Assembly: GCA_937886445.1 (NCBI GenBank)
Contig: CALGBY010000074.1
Coordinates: 1 to 23,604, forward strand
Length of the DNA stretch: 23,604 nucleotides
Origin: an uncultured Clostridia bacterium
GTDB taxonomy: Bacteria; Bacillota; Clostridia; Christensenellales; Aristaeellaceae
Reading direction: 5' to 3'
Shown: piece by piece, positions 14,919 to 22,015 of the stretch
How positions within the stretch are numbered: position 1 is the stretch's first letter
How the letters are laid out: each line of letters starts with the position of its first letter
Made by a program: the position numbers and the translations under genes
Notes under the pieces: model-generated
Told to the model about the DNA's origin: nothing
Seen by the model: only the letters and a program-made list of their open reading frames with translations
Database searches by the model: none

Positions 14919-15410
14919 ATGAGAAGACGCGACAGAGAAGTAACGGAAGAAAGCGAGATCCTGCACATCCTTGATACGGCAAAAACGCTGCATCTGGGGC
15001 TGGTGGAAGACGGAAAGCCCTACATTGTGGCGCTGGCCTACGGCTACGCGTTTGAAAACGGACATCTTGTATTTTACGCGCACGGCGCCACGGAGGGCCG
15101 CAAGCTGGATGTGATACGCAAATACCCGGCATGCTGCGCTCAGCTTGAGTGTGATATCGCTCCCTTTCAGGGAAGGCTGGCCTGCCAGTACGGCGTAAGC
15201 TATTATTCCCTTGAGGGCTTCGGCACCGCCGCCGTTGTGGAAAAGCCCGAAGAAAAAATGCGCGCGCTGTCGCTGTTGATGAAAACGCAGACCGGGAAGG
15301 ACTTTGACTTCAACGAGAAGCTGGTTTCCGCGGTAAGCGTGATCAGGATCGACTGCGAATACTACACCGCCAAGCACCGCCCGCTGCCGCCCCGGGATAT
15401 TCAGGCATAA
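14919..15410 (+). CDS. Pyridoxamine 5'-phosphate oxidase-fold (NimA-like) flavoprotein
   Basis: A 163-residue protein of the FMN-binding split-barrel family. The N-terminal REVTEESEILHILDTAKTLH and then LGLVEDGKPYIVALAYGY are the usual helix and first strands. FYAHGATEGRKLDVIRKYP holds the phosphate-contacting stretch, and the late Y-x-A-K-H-R segment matches NimA-like members. Some relatives reduce nitroimidazoles and others bind haem or flavin with no known substrate, so the reaction is uncertain. AAGGAGA six bases before the ATG fixes the start. The stop is two bases before the glycosylase start, so the two are almost certainly one operon and translationally coupled. Confidence 0.88.
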   Translation: MRRRDREVTEESEILHILDTAKTLHLGLVEDGKPYIVALAYGYAFENGHLVFYAHGATEGRKLDVIRKYPACCAQLECDIAPFQGRLACQYGVSYYSLEGFGTAAVVEKPEEKMRALSLLMKTQTGKDFDFNEKLVSAVSVIRIDCEYYTAKHRPLPPRDIQA

Positions 15411-15412
15411 CC

Positions 15413-16222
15413 ATGCTGATCGGCATTCAGGATGATTTTGACCCTGTCCGGATCGAAAAAAGCGGCCAGTGCTTCCGGGCGCAAACGAAGGAAAACGGCG
15501 CCGTACGCTTTATTACGGGCAAAAGCGTGCTGCATGTAAAAAGCGCCGGGCAGCACCGCTTTGATGTTTCCTGCGAAAGAGACGAATGGGACAGGGTGTG
15601 GCATCCCTATTTTGACCTGAGCTTTTGCTGCCGCGGGGCGCGGGAAGCGCTGCCGGAGGGCTTTTTCAAAACCGCCGCCGCGGAGGGCGCGGGCATACGC
15701 ATCCTGCGGCAGGAGCCCTTTGAGACCCTTGTTTCCTTTATCATCTCCCAGCGGAAAAGCATTCCCGCCATCCGGGGCGCCGTTGAAACGCTGTGCCGGC
15801 GTTTCGGCGAAAGGATAGAGGGAGAAGCGCTTTTTGCTTTTCCGTCCCCGGCCGCGCTGGCAAACGCCTCTGAAAGCGAGCTGGCCGCCTGCGGCCTGGG
15901 CTACCGCCGGCCTTATGTTGAGGACGCGGCCAAAAGGGTGTACACCGGTGAAACGGACCTTTCCGCCCTCTGCGCCCTTGATGACGCGGCGCTGACCGCC
16001 GCGCTGATGCGGATAAAGGGCGTGGGCATCAAGGTGGCGGGCTGCACGGCGCTTTTCGCCTACGCGAGAAAGGGGATCGCCCCGGTGGATACATGGATCA
16101 ATAAGATCATAGAGCAGAAGTACAGCGGGCGCGAGCCCTTTTCCGCCTTCGGGAATATCGCCGGTCTGCTTCAGCAGTACGCGTTCTTCTACGCGCAGAA
16201 CCACAAGGAGGAATTCCGATAA
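15413..16222 (+). CDS. 8-oxoguanine DNA glycosylase / AP lyase (OGG family)
   Basis: A 269-residue base-excision-repair enzyme of the helix-hairpin-helix GPD superfamily. Residues 1-95 match the N-terminal beta domain of OGG1/AlkA types. EPFETLVSFIISQ at 101-113 is the conserved start of the helical domain. The hairpin IKGVGIKVAGC (201-211) contains the Schiff-base lysine K207, and APVDTW contains the catalytic aspartate D226. Both essential residues are present, so it should remove 8-oxoguanine and nick the strand. It resembles the Clostridium-type OGG rather than MutM. There is no separate ribosome site: translation probably continues from the flavoprotein gene. The pairing suggests a role in oxidative or nitrosative stress. 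Confidence 0.93.
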   Translation: MLIGIQDDFDPVRIEKSGQCFRAQTKENGAVRFITGKSVLHVKSAGQHRFDVSCERDEWDRVWHPYFDLSFCCRGAREALPEGFFKTAAAEGAGIRILRQEPFETLVSFIISQRKSIPAIRGAVETLCRRFGERIEGEALFAFPSPAALANASESELAACGLGYRRPYVEDAAKRVYTGETDLSALCALDDAALTAALMRIKGVGIKVAGCTALFAYARKGIAPVDTWINKIIEQKYSGREPFSAFGNIAGLLQQYAFFYAQNHKEEFR

Positions 16223-16249
16223 GGCAATACCGTTTTTCGGAAAACCAAT

Positions 16250-16298
16250 AAAAGAGAGACCATCGCGGATCATTGATATCCGCGGCAGTCTCTCTTTT
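16250..16298. terminator. Bidirectional terminator between the glycosylase and importer operons
   Basis: AAAAGAGAGAC (16250-16260) pairs with GTCTCTCTTTT (16288-16298), and inside it GCGGAT (16265-16270) pairs with ATCCGC (16278-16283). T-runs follow on both strands. A weaker GCCC/GGGC hairpin with CTTTT on the minus strand near 16355-16376 may act first on the binding-protein transcript. Confidence 0.88.
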
Positions 16299-16429
16299 TT
16301 GATCACTGTTATCTGTCTCCGGCCGGGCGCGCTTCAGCACGGCGGGCCGCTTTCCCAAAAGGCCCGTTCAGGGCATTCCGGGAAGGGCGGCACCTGATCC
16401 GTTTTCAGCCGCGGCCGGAGCGGTCAGCC

Positions 16430-17968
16430 TTACAGGCCCATGTAACGGTTGTAGGCAGCCTGATACACAGCCAGAACATCATTGATGCCCCTGTTGATCA
16501 CTTCAGCCGCAAAGGCGTCGAAGTTTTCGATGGGTTCCTTGCCCATGATGAACTTGTCGATCATTTCGTTCACATAGGTCTCGATATCGATGTACTTGGC
16601 GCGGATCACATCCTGCTCGTCGTCGGTGAAGGCCAGCGTCGGGAAGGCGGGTCCGATATGGTTCTCCTGCTCATACATATCGCGGGTGCGGTTCACTTCG
16701 TCGGAGACCTGAGCGCGCTCGTAGCGGGCATCCTGACGCAGGGTGAACAGGCTCTGAACACCGTACTGACGCAGAGCATCCTGAGCGCTCAGGCCATCGG
16801 GGTTGTTCATGATCAGATCGGTGTAGTAGGGCTCGCCGTTCTCATCGAAATCATAGGTCTCGCCCAGATAACCGAAGTTGAGCAGCATCATGCCTTCCTC
16901 GCTGTAGGCATAGTCAAACAGCTTCATGGCGGCCTTGATCTGTTCCTCAGAAGCGCCTACGAAGATCGCGGCGTTCCAGTCCTCATCCACGGTGAGGGGC
17001 TGCAGCTGGTCGCGGGTCTGAGCGATGCCGGTGGGGCCTTCCATGGGAGGCACGCCCACGATGTGCACGGTGCTGTCGCTGCCCTTGAACAGGTTGGTCA
17101 CGTTGTCAATATAGGCGCTCCAGTCATAGCCCATGAACACGCGCTCGTCGGCGCCGTTGGTCCAGCGGCTGTACCAGTCGTTCTTGCTCAGCGTCATGTA
17201 CTCCTGGTCGATCAGGCCCTCGGTGTAGCACTTGCTCAGCCAGGTAAGCGCTTCCTTCATGCGGGGATCGATGGCGCCGTACTTTACAACATCATCCTCA
17301 GCAAAGAAGAATTCCTCAATGCCGAAGCTGTGCACGAAGGGCATCAGGTTGGCACGGTTGTTGTCGCCCTGCTTGCGCACGGAGAAGGGGATCTCATCGG
17401 CAATGCCGTTGCCGTTGGGGTCGCCTTCCTTGATGGCCTTCCATACATTGTAAAGGTCTTCCATGGTCTTGGGCGCTTCCAGCTTGAGAGCGTCCATCCA
17501 GTCCTGACGGTAGAACCACAGCTTGCCGCACTGGATGGCAGTGCGCTGCGCGATGAAGCGGATGTGGCCCTCGCTGTCCTGAACGCGGCGGCGGATGTCG
17601 GGATCAGAATACACAGCGTACAGGTTGGGAGTATCCTCGGGGGTGATATAATCATCCAGGATGACCCAGGCGTCCTTGTAGTCCAGCAGTCTGTTGGCCT
17701 TGTACTGCACAACGGTGTCGATATTGCCGCTGGCGATCATGCCGGCATACTTTTCTTCCAGGTTCTCGGTGGGAGCGGATGTGATCTTGATGTTGATGCC
17801 AAGCACTTCCTGCAGCGTCTCAGCCGTACGCAGGCCGTCACGGAACGGCATGTTGGAACGGTCGGAACCCCACATGGTGATGGTCACCTTGTCTTCCGCT
17901 GACGCGAACGCCAGAGGAAGCATGGCCAGCACGAGCAGCGCACAAAGGATACGGGTAAGTTTCTTCAT
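16430..17968 (-). CDS. Carbohydrate ABC transporter, extracellular solute-binding protein
   Basis: A 512-residue family-1 solute-binding protein that captures a sugar or oligosaccharide outside the membrane. Residues 1-24 are a signal peptide ending AFASAEDK, with an ordinary signal-peptidase I site. The only cysteine in it (C9) lies in the hydrophobic core and is not a lipobox. Binding-domain features include MWGSDRSN, the WFYRQDWMDAL segment and a Ca-loop-like DPNGNGIADE near residue 185, as in LplA-type proteins. AAGGAGG seven bases before the ATG gives strong translation. It is the last gene of the importer operon, 119 bases after the second permease. The substrate is not predictable. Confidence 0.95.
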   Translation of the reverse strand: MKKLTRILCALLVLAMLPLAFASAEDKVTITMWGSDRSNMPFRDGLRTAETLQEVLGINIKITSAPTENLEEKYAGMIASGNIDTVVQYKANRLLDYKDAWVILDDYITPEDTPNLYAVYSDPDIRRRVQDSEGHIRFIAQRTAIQCGKLWFYRQDWMDALKLEAPKTMEDLYNVWKAIKEGDPNGNGIADEIPFSVRKQGDNNRANLMPFVHSFGIEEFFFAEDDVVKYGAIDPRMKEALTWLSKCYTEGLIDQEYMTLSKNDWYSRWTNGADERVFMGYDWSAYIDNVTNLFKGSDSTVHIVGVPPMEGPTGIAQTRDQLQPLTVDEDWNAAIFVGASEEQIKAAMKLFDYAYSEEGMMLLNFGYLGETYDFDENGEPYYTDLIMNNPDGLSAQDALRQYGVQSLFTLRQDARYERAQVSDEVNRTRDMYEQENHIGPAFPTLAFTDDEQDVIRAKYIDIETYVNEMIDKFIMGKEPIENFDAFAAEVINRGINDVLAVYQAAYNRYMGL

Positions 17969-17993
17969 GGGTCTACCTCCTTGAATTTATCTA

Positions 17994-18056
17994 ATCCGCA
18001 TTCCGCGGATGATATACATATTTTTGCCCGGCCTCCGGATGAGGCACCGGCGGGGC
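17994..18056 (-). promoter_or_regulatory. Hairpins in the leader of the binding-protein gene
   Basis: ATCCGC/GCGGAT (17994-18010) and GCCTC/GAGGC inside GCCC/GGGC (18026-18056) form two stems in the gap before the binding-protein gene. Neither has a T-run on the minus strand. They may protect or process the mRNA so that the binding protein is made in excess over the permeases. Confidence 0.4.
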
Positions 18057-18087
18057 GTTTCAAAATGATCCGTTTACATTTACAGGC

Positions 18088-18993
18088 TTATTCCTTCACG
18101 CTTCCCACCAGCACGCCCTTTACAAAGTAGCGCTGCACAAAGGGATACACGCAGAGCATGGGCAGCATGGCCACAACGATGGTGGCGTACTTGATACCCT
18201 CCGCCATGTTGGAATCGGCCGCGGAGGTGGAGTTTTCAACGATCTGGCTTTCAAGCACCACCTGGCGAAGGATGATCTGCATGGGGAATTTTGTGGGCGT
18301 GCTCAGGTACAGCATGGCATTGAAATATTCGTTCCAGTGCGTTACCGCGTAGAACATGCCGATGGTCATCAGGCTGGCAAGGCTGAGGGGCAGCACGATC
18401 CTGAACAGGATGCCGAAATCGCTGCAGCCGTCCAGCTCGGCGGCCTCGGTGAGGCTGTCCGGGATGTTGCGGAAGAAGGTGCGCATCAGTATCATGTTAT
18501 AGGTGCTCACCGCGCCGGGGCAAAGCACCGCCCAGATGGTATCCAGCATGCCCAGATCCTTGATCACCAGGAAGGTGGGGATCATTCCGCCGGAAAAGAA
18601 CATGGTAAAGGTGCACATCAGCGTAAGGAAGCGGCGGCCGGGCATCTTTTTCTGGCAAAGCGCCCATGCTCCGAACACGGTAAGTATCATGTTCAGCGCC
18701 GTGCCCGCCACCGTGTACAGAACGGTGTTGGCATAGCTGACAAGCATATTGGGGTAGGCAAATACCTTGCCGAACGCTTTGAAATGCACATCGATGGGCC
18801 ACAGGACCACACGCCCCTGCAGCAGCGCCTGCTCCGATGACACGGAAGCGGAGATCACGTACACCACCGGGTACAGCATCAGCGCGCAGATAACGATGAG
18901 CAGGAACGCGTTGAACTTCAGGAACGCGCGGCGGGCAAGCGATTCGCGGATATGATTGCCGGAAGCCCGGACAGCATGAATTTCTTTCTGCAT
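18088..18993 (-). CDS. Carbohydrate ABC transporter permease, MalG/LplC type
   Basis: A 301-residue inner-membrane permease of the CUT1 class with six membrane segments, the first at about residues 25-50. The cytoplasmic EAA loop that docks to the ATPase is EAAELDGCSDFGILFRIVLP at about 190-210. The C-terminus FVKGVLVGSVKE is typical of the LplC/YtcP group. The start MQKEIHAVRA has GGAGGGAGA just upstream (19000-19008), and the first permease stops 15 bases earlier. It forms a heterodimer with that protein. Confidence 0.95.
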   Translation of the reverse strand: MQKEIHAVRASGNHIRESLARRAFLKFNAFLLIVICALMLYPVVYVISASVSSEQALLQGRVVLWPIDVHFKAFGKVFAYPNMLVSYANTVLYTVAGTALNMILTVFGAWALCQKKMPGRRFLTLMCTFTMFFSGGMIPTFLVIKDLGMLDTIWAVLCPGAVSTYNMILMRTFFRNIPDSLTEAAELDGCSDFGILFRIVLPLSLASLMTIGMFYAVTHWNEYFNAMLYLSTPTKFPMQIILRQVVLESQIVENSTSAADSNMAEGIKYATIVVAMLPMLCVYPFVQRYFVKGVLVGSVKE

Positions 18994-19008
18994 ATTCCGT
19001 CTCCCTCC

Positions 19009-19932
19009 TCACCAAAGGCTTGTATCGGAGAAGCGTCTGGAACAGTAATTCGCTCCCACAACAAGCACAAAGCCGATCACGCTCTGGAAAATGCCCACGG
19101 CGGTGGCGTAGCTGTAATCGCCCTCCTTGATACCGCGGCGGTATACATAGGTGCCGATCACATCGGAGGTCTCCAGGTTGGCATTGTTCTGCAAAAGCAG
19201 GATGTTTTCGTATCCGGCGTCCAGCATATGACCCATGCGCATGATCACCAGCACCACAATGGTGGGGATCAGGCCCGGCAGGGTGATATGCCACATCTTG
19301 CGCAGATATCCGCCGCCGTCCACCGTGCAGGCCTCATAGAGCTCGGCATTGATGCCGCTGATGGCGGCCAGGAAGATGATGGAGTTCCATCCCACGCTCT
19401 TCCAGAGGTTCATCACGGTGTAGATGCCGCGGAAGGATTCCGCCTGCGTCATAAAGTAGACCGGCGTTCCGCCCAGCGCCTTGATAAACTCGTTCACGAT
19501 GCCGTTGCCGGGGCTCAGGAACTGCACCACCATGCTGGCCAGCACCACGGAAGAGATAAAGTAGGGCATGTAGGTGATGGTCTGCGTTACCTTTTTGAAC
19601 CTCTGCTGGCGCACCTCATTGAGGAGCAGGGCCAGCACGATGGCGGCCGGGAAATTGAACACCAGGTCATACAGGTTGATCAGAAGCGTATTGCGGAGCA
19701 GACGGCCGAAATAGATGGAATCAAAAAACTGCTCAAAATACTTGAAGCCTACATCGGGGCTTCTGTCGTAACCCAAAAAGATATTATAGCGCTTGAAGGC
19801 GATCGCAAGGCCGCCCATCGGCGCGTAGCGCATAAAGATATAGTATGCCATGACCGGCAAAAACATGAGATACAGATATTTGGCTGACCAGATCCGCTTA
19901 AGCAGCGTATGTTTTTTATGAGTGCGTCGCAT
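19009..19932 (-). CDS. Carbohydrate ABC transporter permease, MalF/LplB type
   Basis: A 307-residue CUT1 permease with six membrane segments: a first one at about 18-35, then a cluster from about residue 75 to the end. The EAA loop is YEACTVDGGGYLRKMWHITLP at about 210-230. The opening KYLYLMFLPVMAYYIFMRYAPMG is characteristic of the LplB/YteP group. AGGAGG six bases upstream supports the ATG at 19932. It is the first gene of the operon. No ATP-binding subunit is present, so a shared MsmX/MsmK-type ATPase elsewhere in the genome must power the importer. Confidence 0.95.
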   Translation of the reverse strand: MRRTHKKHTLLKRIWSAKYLYLMFLPVMAYYIFMRYAPMGGLAIAFKRYNIFLGYDRSPDVGFKYFEQFFDSIYFGRLLRNTLLINLYDLVFNFPAAIVLALLLNEVRQQRFKKVTQTITYMPYFISSVVLASMVVQFLSPGNGIVNEFIKALGGTPVYFMTQAESFRGIYTVMNLWKSVGWNSIIFLAAISGINAELYEACTVDGGGYLRKMWHITLPGLIPTIVVLVIMRMGHMLDAGYENILLLQNNANLETSDVIGTYVYRRGIKEGDYSYATAVGIFQSVIGFVLVVGANYCSRRFSDTSLW

Positions 19933-19960
19933 ATATGCCTCCTGACAAGCATCTGAACAC

Positions 19961-19990
19961 AGTATAGCGTGTTTATGACAAAATTGTCAA
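19961..19990 (-). promoter_or_regulatory. Promoter of the importer operon with overlapping inverted repeat
   Basis: TTGACA (19990-19985) and TATACT (19966-19961) on the minus strand are spaced by 18 bases. An inverted repeat TGACAA-AA-TTGTCA (19976-19989) overlaps the -35 box and could be an operator for a local sugar regulator. No regulator gene is nearby. Confidence 0.75.
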
Positions 19991-20051
19991 TTGATTTTTC
20001 GAAAATGTGAAATTAGAGCAAAAAATAATGAAATTTTGCCTGCCCGAACGC

Positions 20052-20079
20052 AAAAAAGGAGGCTTCGCGAGAAGCCTCC
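20052..20079 (-). terminator. Intrinsic terminator of the sigma-factor operon
   Basis: GGAGGCTTC (20058-20066) and GAAGCCTCC (20071-20079) form a perfect 9-bp stem on a four-base loop, followed by six T on the minus strand. It starts 14 bases after the stop of the putative anti-sigma gene. Confidence 0.92.
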
Positions 20080-20092
20080 GTCACTGTCGTAT

Positions 20093-21070
20093 TCAGTTGC
20101 CGAACAGATCGAAAAACTCGGGGCAGGACCAGGTGCCGCAGCCCATCACTCTGGAGCCGGAAACAAACAATTGCAGCGTAACGCCGTTATCCATTTCGCA
20201 AAGCAGCGTCTGCGAGGAAGAGGAGGTGCCGTTTCCCGAAAACACGGCGCAGCCAAGCAGGGTGCGCCAGGCCTCCCGCGCGGCGCTGCCGGTCAATTCT
20301 CCCGTTCCGCTCAGCGCAAGGCGCACCGGGCTGCCCTTCAGGGTATCCGCCAGCGTTTCGCTGCCCAGAATGCCGTTCCCGTTCAGCGATACGCGCTGGA
20401 ACACGCGCAGCCTGCCGCCCATTTCGCACATCACGGCGGTATTCTGCATGCCCTTCACGCCGTACACCGCCGCGCCGTCCTCAAGGCAGTTGGTATACAC
20501 GCCGAAGCTCGCGGGCAGCGCCGAATCAAAGCGGGCATTGCCCAGCGCCTCGCCCTTCAGGGAGGCGCTCACCGAGGAGGGAGAGGTGAGCAGGCAGTAA
20601 TACTGCCCGTTCACGGCGATGAGCGAATTGCGGTCCCACAGGCTGCGGAAGGCGGGCGCGGAGCCGTTTTTGATCTCCACATTGCCGCGCACCTCGGCCT
20701 TTTCCTCACTGCCCTCCGGCATGGGGATGCTGCCCGCCGCCACAGTGCTGATCCTGCGGATCATTTCCTGCGGCGAAAGGTTTTCCTCATCATATTCCGC
20801 CGCCATCAACAGCGGCGCGCCCGTATCGTTTTGTACCTTTGTGCCGGAACCGCCCCTTGAGAGGGTGAAGGTGCATACCGCGGCCACCACCAGCACACCG
20901 GCGGTCACCGTGGCCGCCAGGCGCGCCTTTCCCGCGAGGAAGGAGGGCTTTCTTTTCCCCTCCGCCCGCTCAAGCACGCTGTTTTTCAGCGACTGTGCCG
21001 CGTGCAGGCCGCCAAACGCCTCATCCGCGATGCCGGACAGGGCTTCCAGCTTCTTTTCCGTATCCTTCAT
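20093..21070 (-). CDS. Single-pass membrane protein, probable anti-sigma factor
   Basis: A 325-residue protein. Residues 1-48 are a charged cytosolic segment rich in short helices (TEKKLEALSGIADEAFGG). One membrane helix lies at about 50-69 (ARLAATVTAGVLVVAAVCTF), and the remainder, about 250 residues, is extracytoplasmic and beta-rich. This is the layout of anti-sigma factors that hold an ECF sigma at the membrane. The HxxxCxxC zinc motif of the ZAS class is absent, so it would belong to a different class. Its ATG overlaps the sigma-factor stop by one base (TGATG), with AAGGAAGG upstream, which indicates translational coupling. A GTG at 21073 is an alternative start. The extracytoplasmic domain is not recognised. 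Confidence 0.8.
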   Translation of the reverse strand: MKDTEKKLEALSGIADEAFGGLHAAQSLKNSVLERAEGKRKPSFLAGKARLAATVTAGVLVVAAVCTFTLSRGGSGTKVQNDTGAPLLMAAEYDEENLSPQEMIRRISTVAAGSIPMPEGSEEKAEVRGNVEIKNGSAPAFRSLWDRNSLIAVNGQYYCLLTSPSSVSASLKGEALGNARFDSALPASFGVYTNCLEDGAAVYGVKGMQNTAVMCEMGGRLRVFQRVSLNGNGILGSETLADTLKGSPVRLALSGTGELTGSAAREAWRTLLGCAVFSGNGTSSSSQTLLCEMDNGVTLQLFVSGSRVMGCGTWSCPEFFDLFGN

Positions 21071-21594
21071 CACGCTTCACCTTCCTTCAGTATCTGTTCC
21101 AGCTTTTGTCTTGCTCTGCTCAGCCTGCTGGACACCGTTCCGGGCGGAACGGAGAGCATCGCGGCGATCTCCTCCACGCCGTAGCCCTGCCAGTAGTGCA
21201 GTATCACCGTTTCGCGGAAAGCCGCCGGCAGCGAATGCACCGCCCGCAGAAGCTCCGCGTTTTCAAGATGTTTTTCGGGGCTTTCCGGATCGGGGATCAG
21301 CTCCAATTGCGGGCTGCCCAGCACCACGCGCTTCACCCAGCTCTGCCGCCAGATATCGCGGCAGCGGTTGACCGCCACGGTGAGCAGCCACGCCTTTTCC
21401 CTGCCCGGCTCCAAATCGGGATTCGCGCAAAGCAGCTTGACAAACACATCCTGCGTCACATCCTCAGCCTTTTGCCGGTCCGCCAGATAAAAGTAGCTGA
21501 CGCGCAGCACATCATCGGCATACCGGGCGTAGAGCTGTTCAAACAGCGTGCTGTCCATCTTCTCCCGCGGGGCAGACCTGCGCCTCTCACTCAT
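21070..21594 (-). CDS. ECF-type RNA polymerase sigma factor (sigma-70 family)
   Basis: A 174-residue group-4 sigma factor that directs RNA polymerase to a small stress regulon. Region 2 spans about residues 18-80 (LYARYADDVLRVSYFYLADR, then AEDVTQDVFVKLL). Region 4 spans about 115-170 with a helix-turn-helix (VEEIAAMLSVPPGTVSSRLS). There is no region 3, as expected for this group. The ATG at 21594 has a modest GGGAAG site, and an in-frame ATG at 21558 with CGGGAGAAG close by is an alternative. It is coupled to the downstream membrane protein gene. Such pairs usually respond to envelope stress and often control themselves. Confidence 0.95.
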   Translation of the reverse strand: MSERRRSAPREKMDSTLFEQLYARYADDVLRVSYFYLADRQKAEDVTQDVFVKLLCANPDLEPGREKAWLLTVAVNRCRDIWRQSWVKRVVLGSPQLELIPDPESPEKHLENAELLRAVHSLPAAFRETVILHYWQGYGVEEIAAMLSVPPGTVSSRLSRARQKLEQILKEGEA

Positions 21595-21666
21595 TCAACG
21601 AATCTTCCCTTCGTTCTGTTGCATATCAATCACCGTTTTTGGAAAAAATTTGTTCTTTTCCCTTTT

Positions 21667-21726
21667 GTGAAGGCACATCCTGTCCCTTCACGGTTTGATT
21701 ATATATCATATCACTTTCCGGCGCAA
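21667..21726 (-). promoter_or_regulatory. Promoter and leader hairpin of the sigma-factor operon
   Basis: On the minus strand TATAAT (21703-21698) follows TTGCGC by 17 bases, so a good -10 is paired with a weak -35. Just downstream GTGAAGG/CCTTCAC (21667-21673 with 21685-21691) forms a hairpin in the roughly 100-base leader. An additional ECF-type promoter could not be identified. Confidence 0.5.
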
Positions 21727-21778
21727 CACTAACCCCGCGCGAACGGACGAAAAGGACGAAAAAGAGCCTTGGGGAACT

Positions 21779-22015
21779 GCCTTTTCGTGCCGAAAAGGCG
21801 CTTCCCGAACCCTTTCGGAAAGGGCGGTTTGGGAAATATCATAATTTATCGAAAATACAATCGGCGCATGGTGATTAAGCTCATCATGCGCCGTACGTTA
21901 TTCAGTTAATCCAAGAAAGATCGCACACCGGGGACGAGGGGATATATCCCCTTGTCGGGTGTGGGATGAAATCCCACGAAGGGGCGGAGCCCCATGTAGG
22001 ACCCGCGAAATGGGT
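21779..22015. repeat. Run of consecutive hairpins downstream of the Cys-pair protein gene
   Basis: Within about 235 bases there are at least six perfect or near-perfect dyads: GCCTTTTCG/CGAAAAGGC (21779-21799), CCCTTT/AAAGGG (21810-21824), GGCGCATG/CATGCGCC (21863-21892), a long stem with CACACC/GGTGTG outside and AGGGGATATATCCCCT at its tip (21924-21963), GTGGGAT/ATCCCAC (21961-21977) and GGGGC/GCCCC (21981-21993). None has a clear T-run. No gene covers them. They may be a termination/processing region, a structured RNA, or an assembly of short palindromic elements. Confidence 0.8.

Noticed and set aside
16658..17902. A 414-codon plus-strand frame opposite the binding-protein gene
   Set aside because: It is an antisense shadow of a well-supported gene. 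The Val/His/Gly-rich translation matches no fold.
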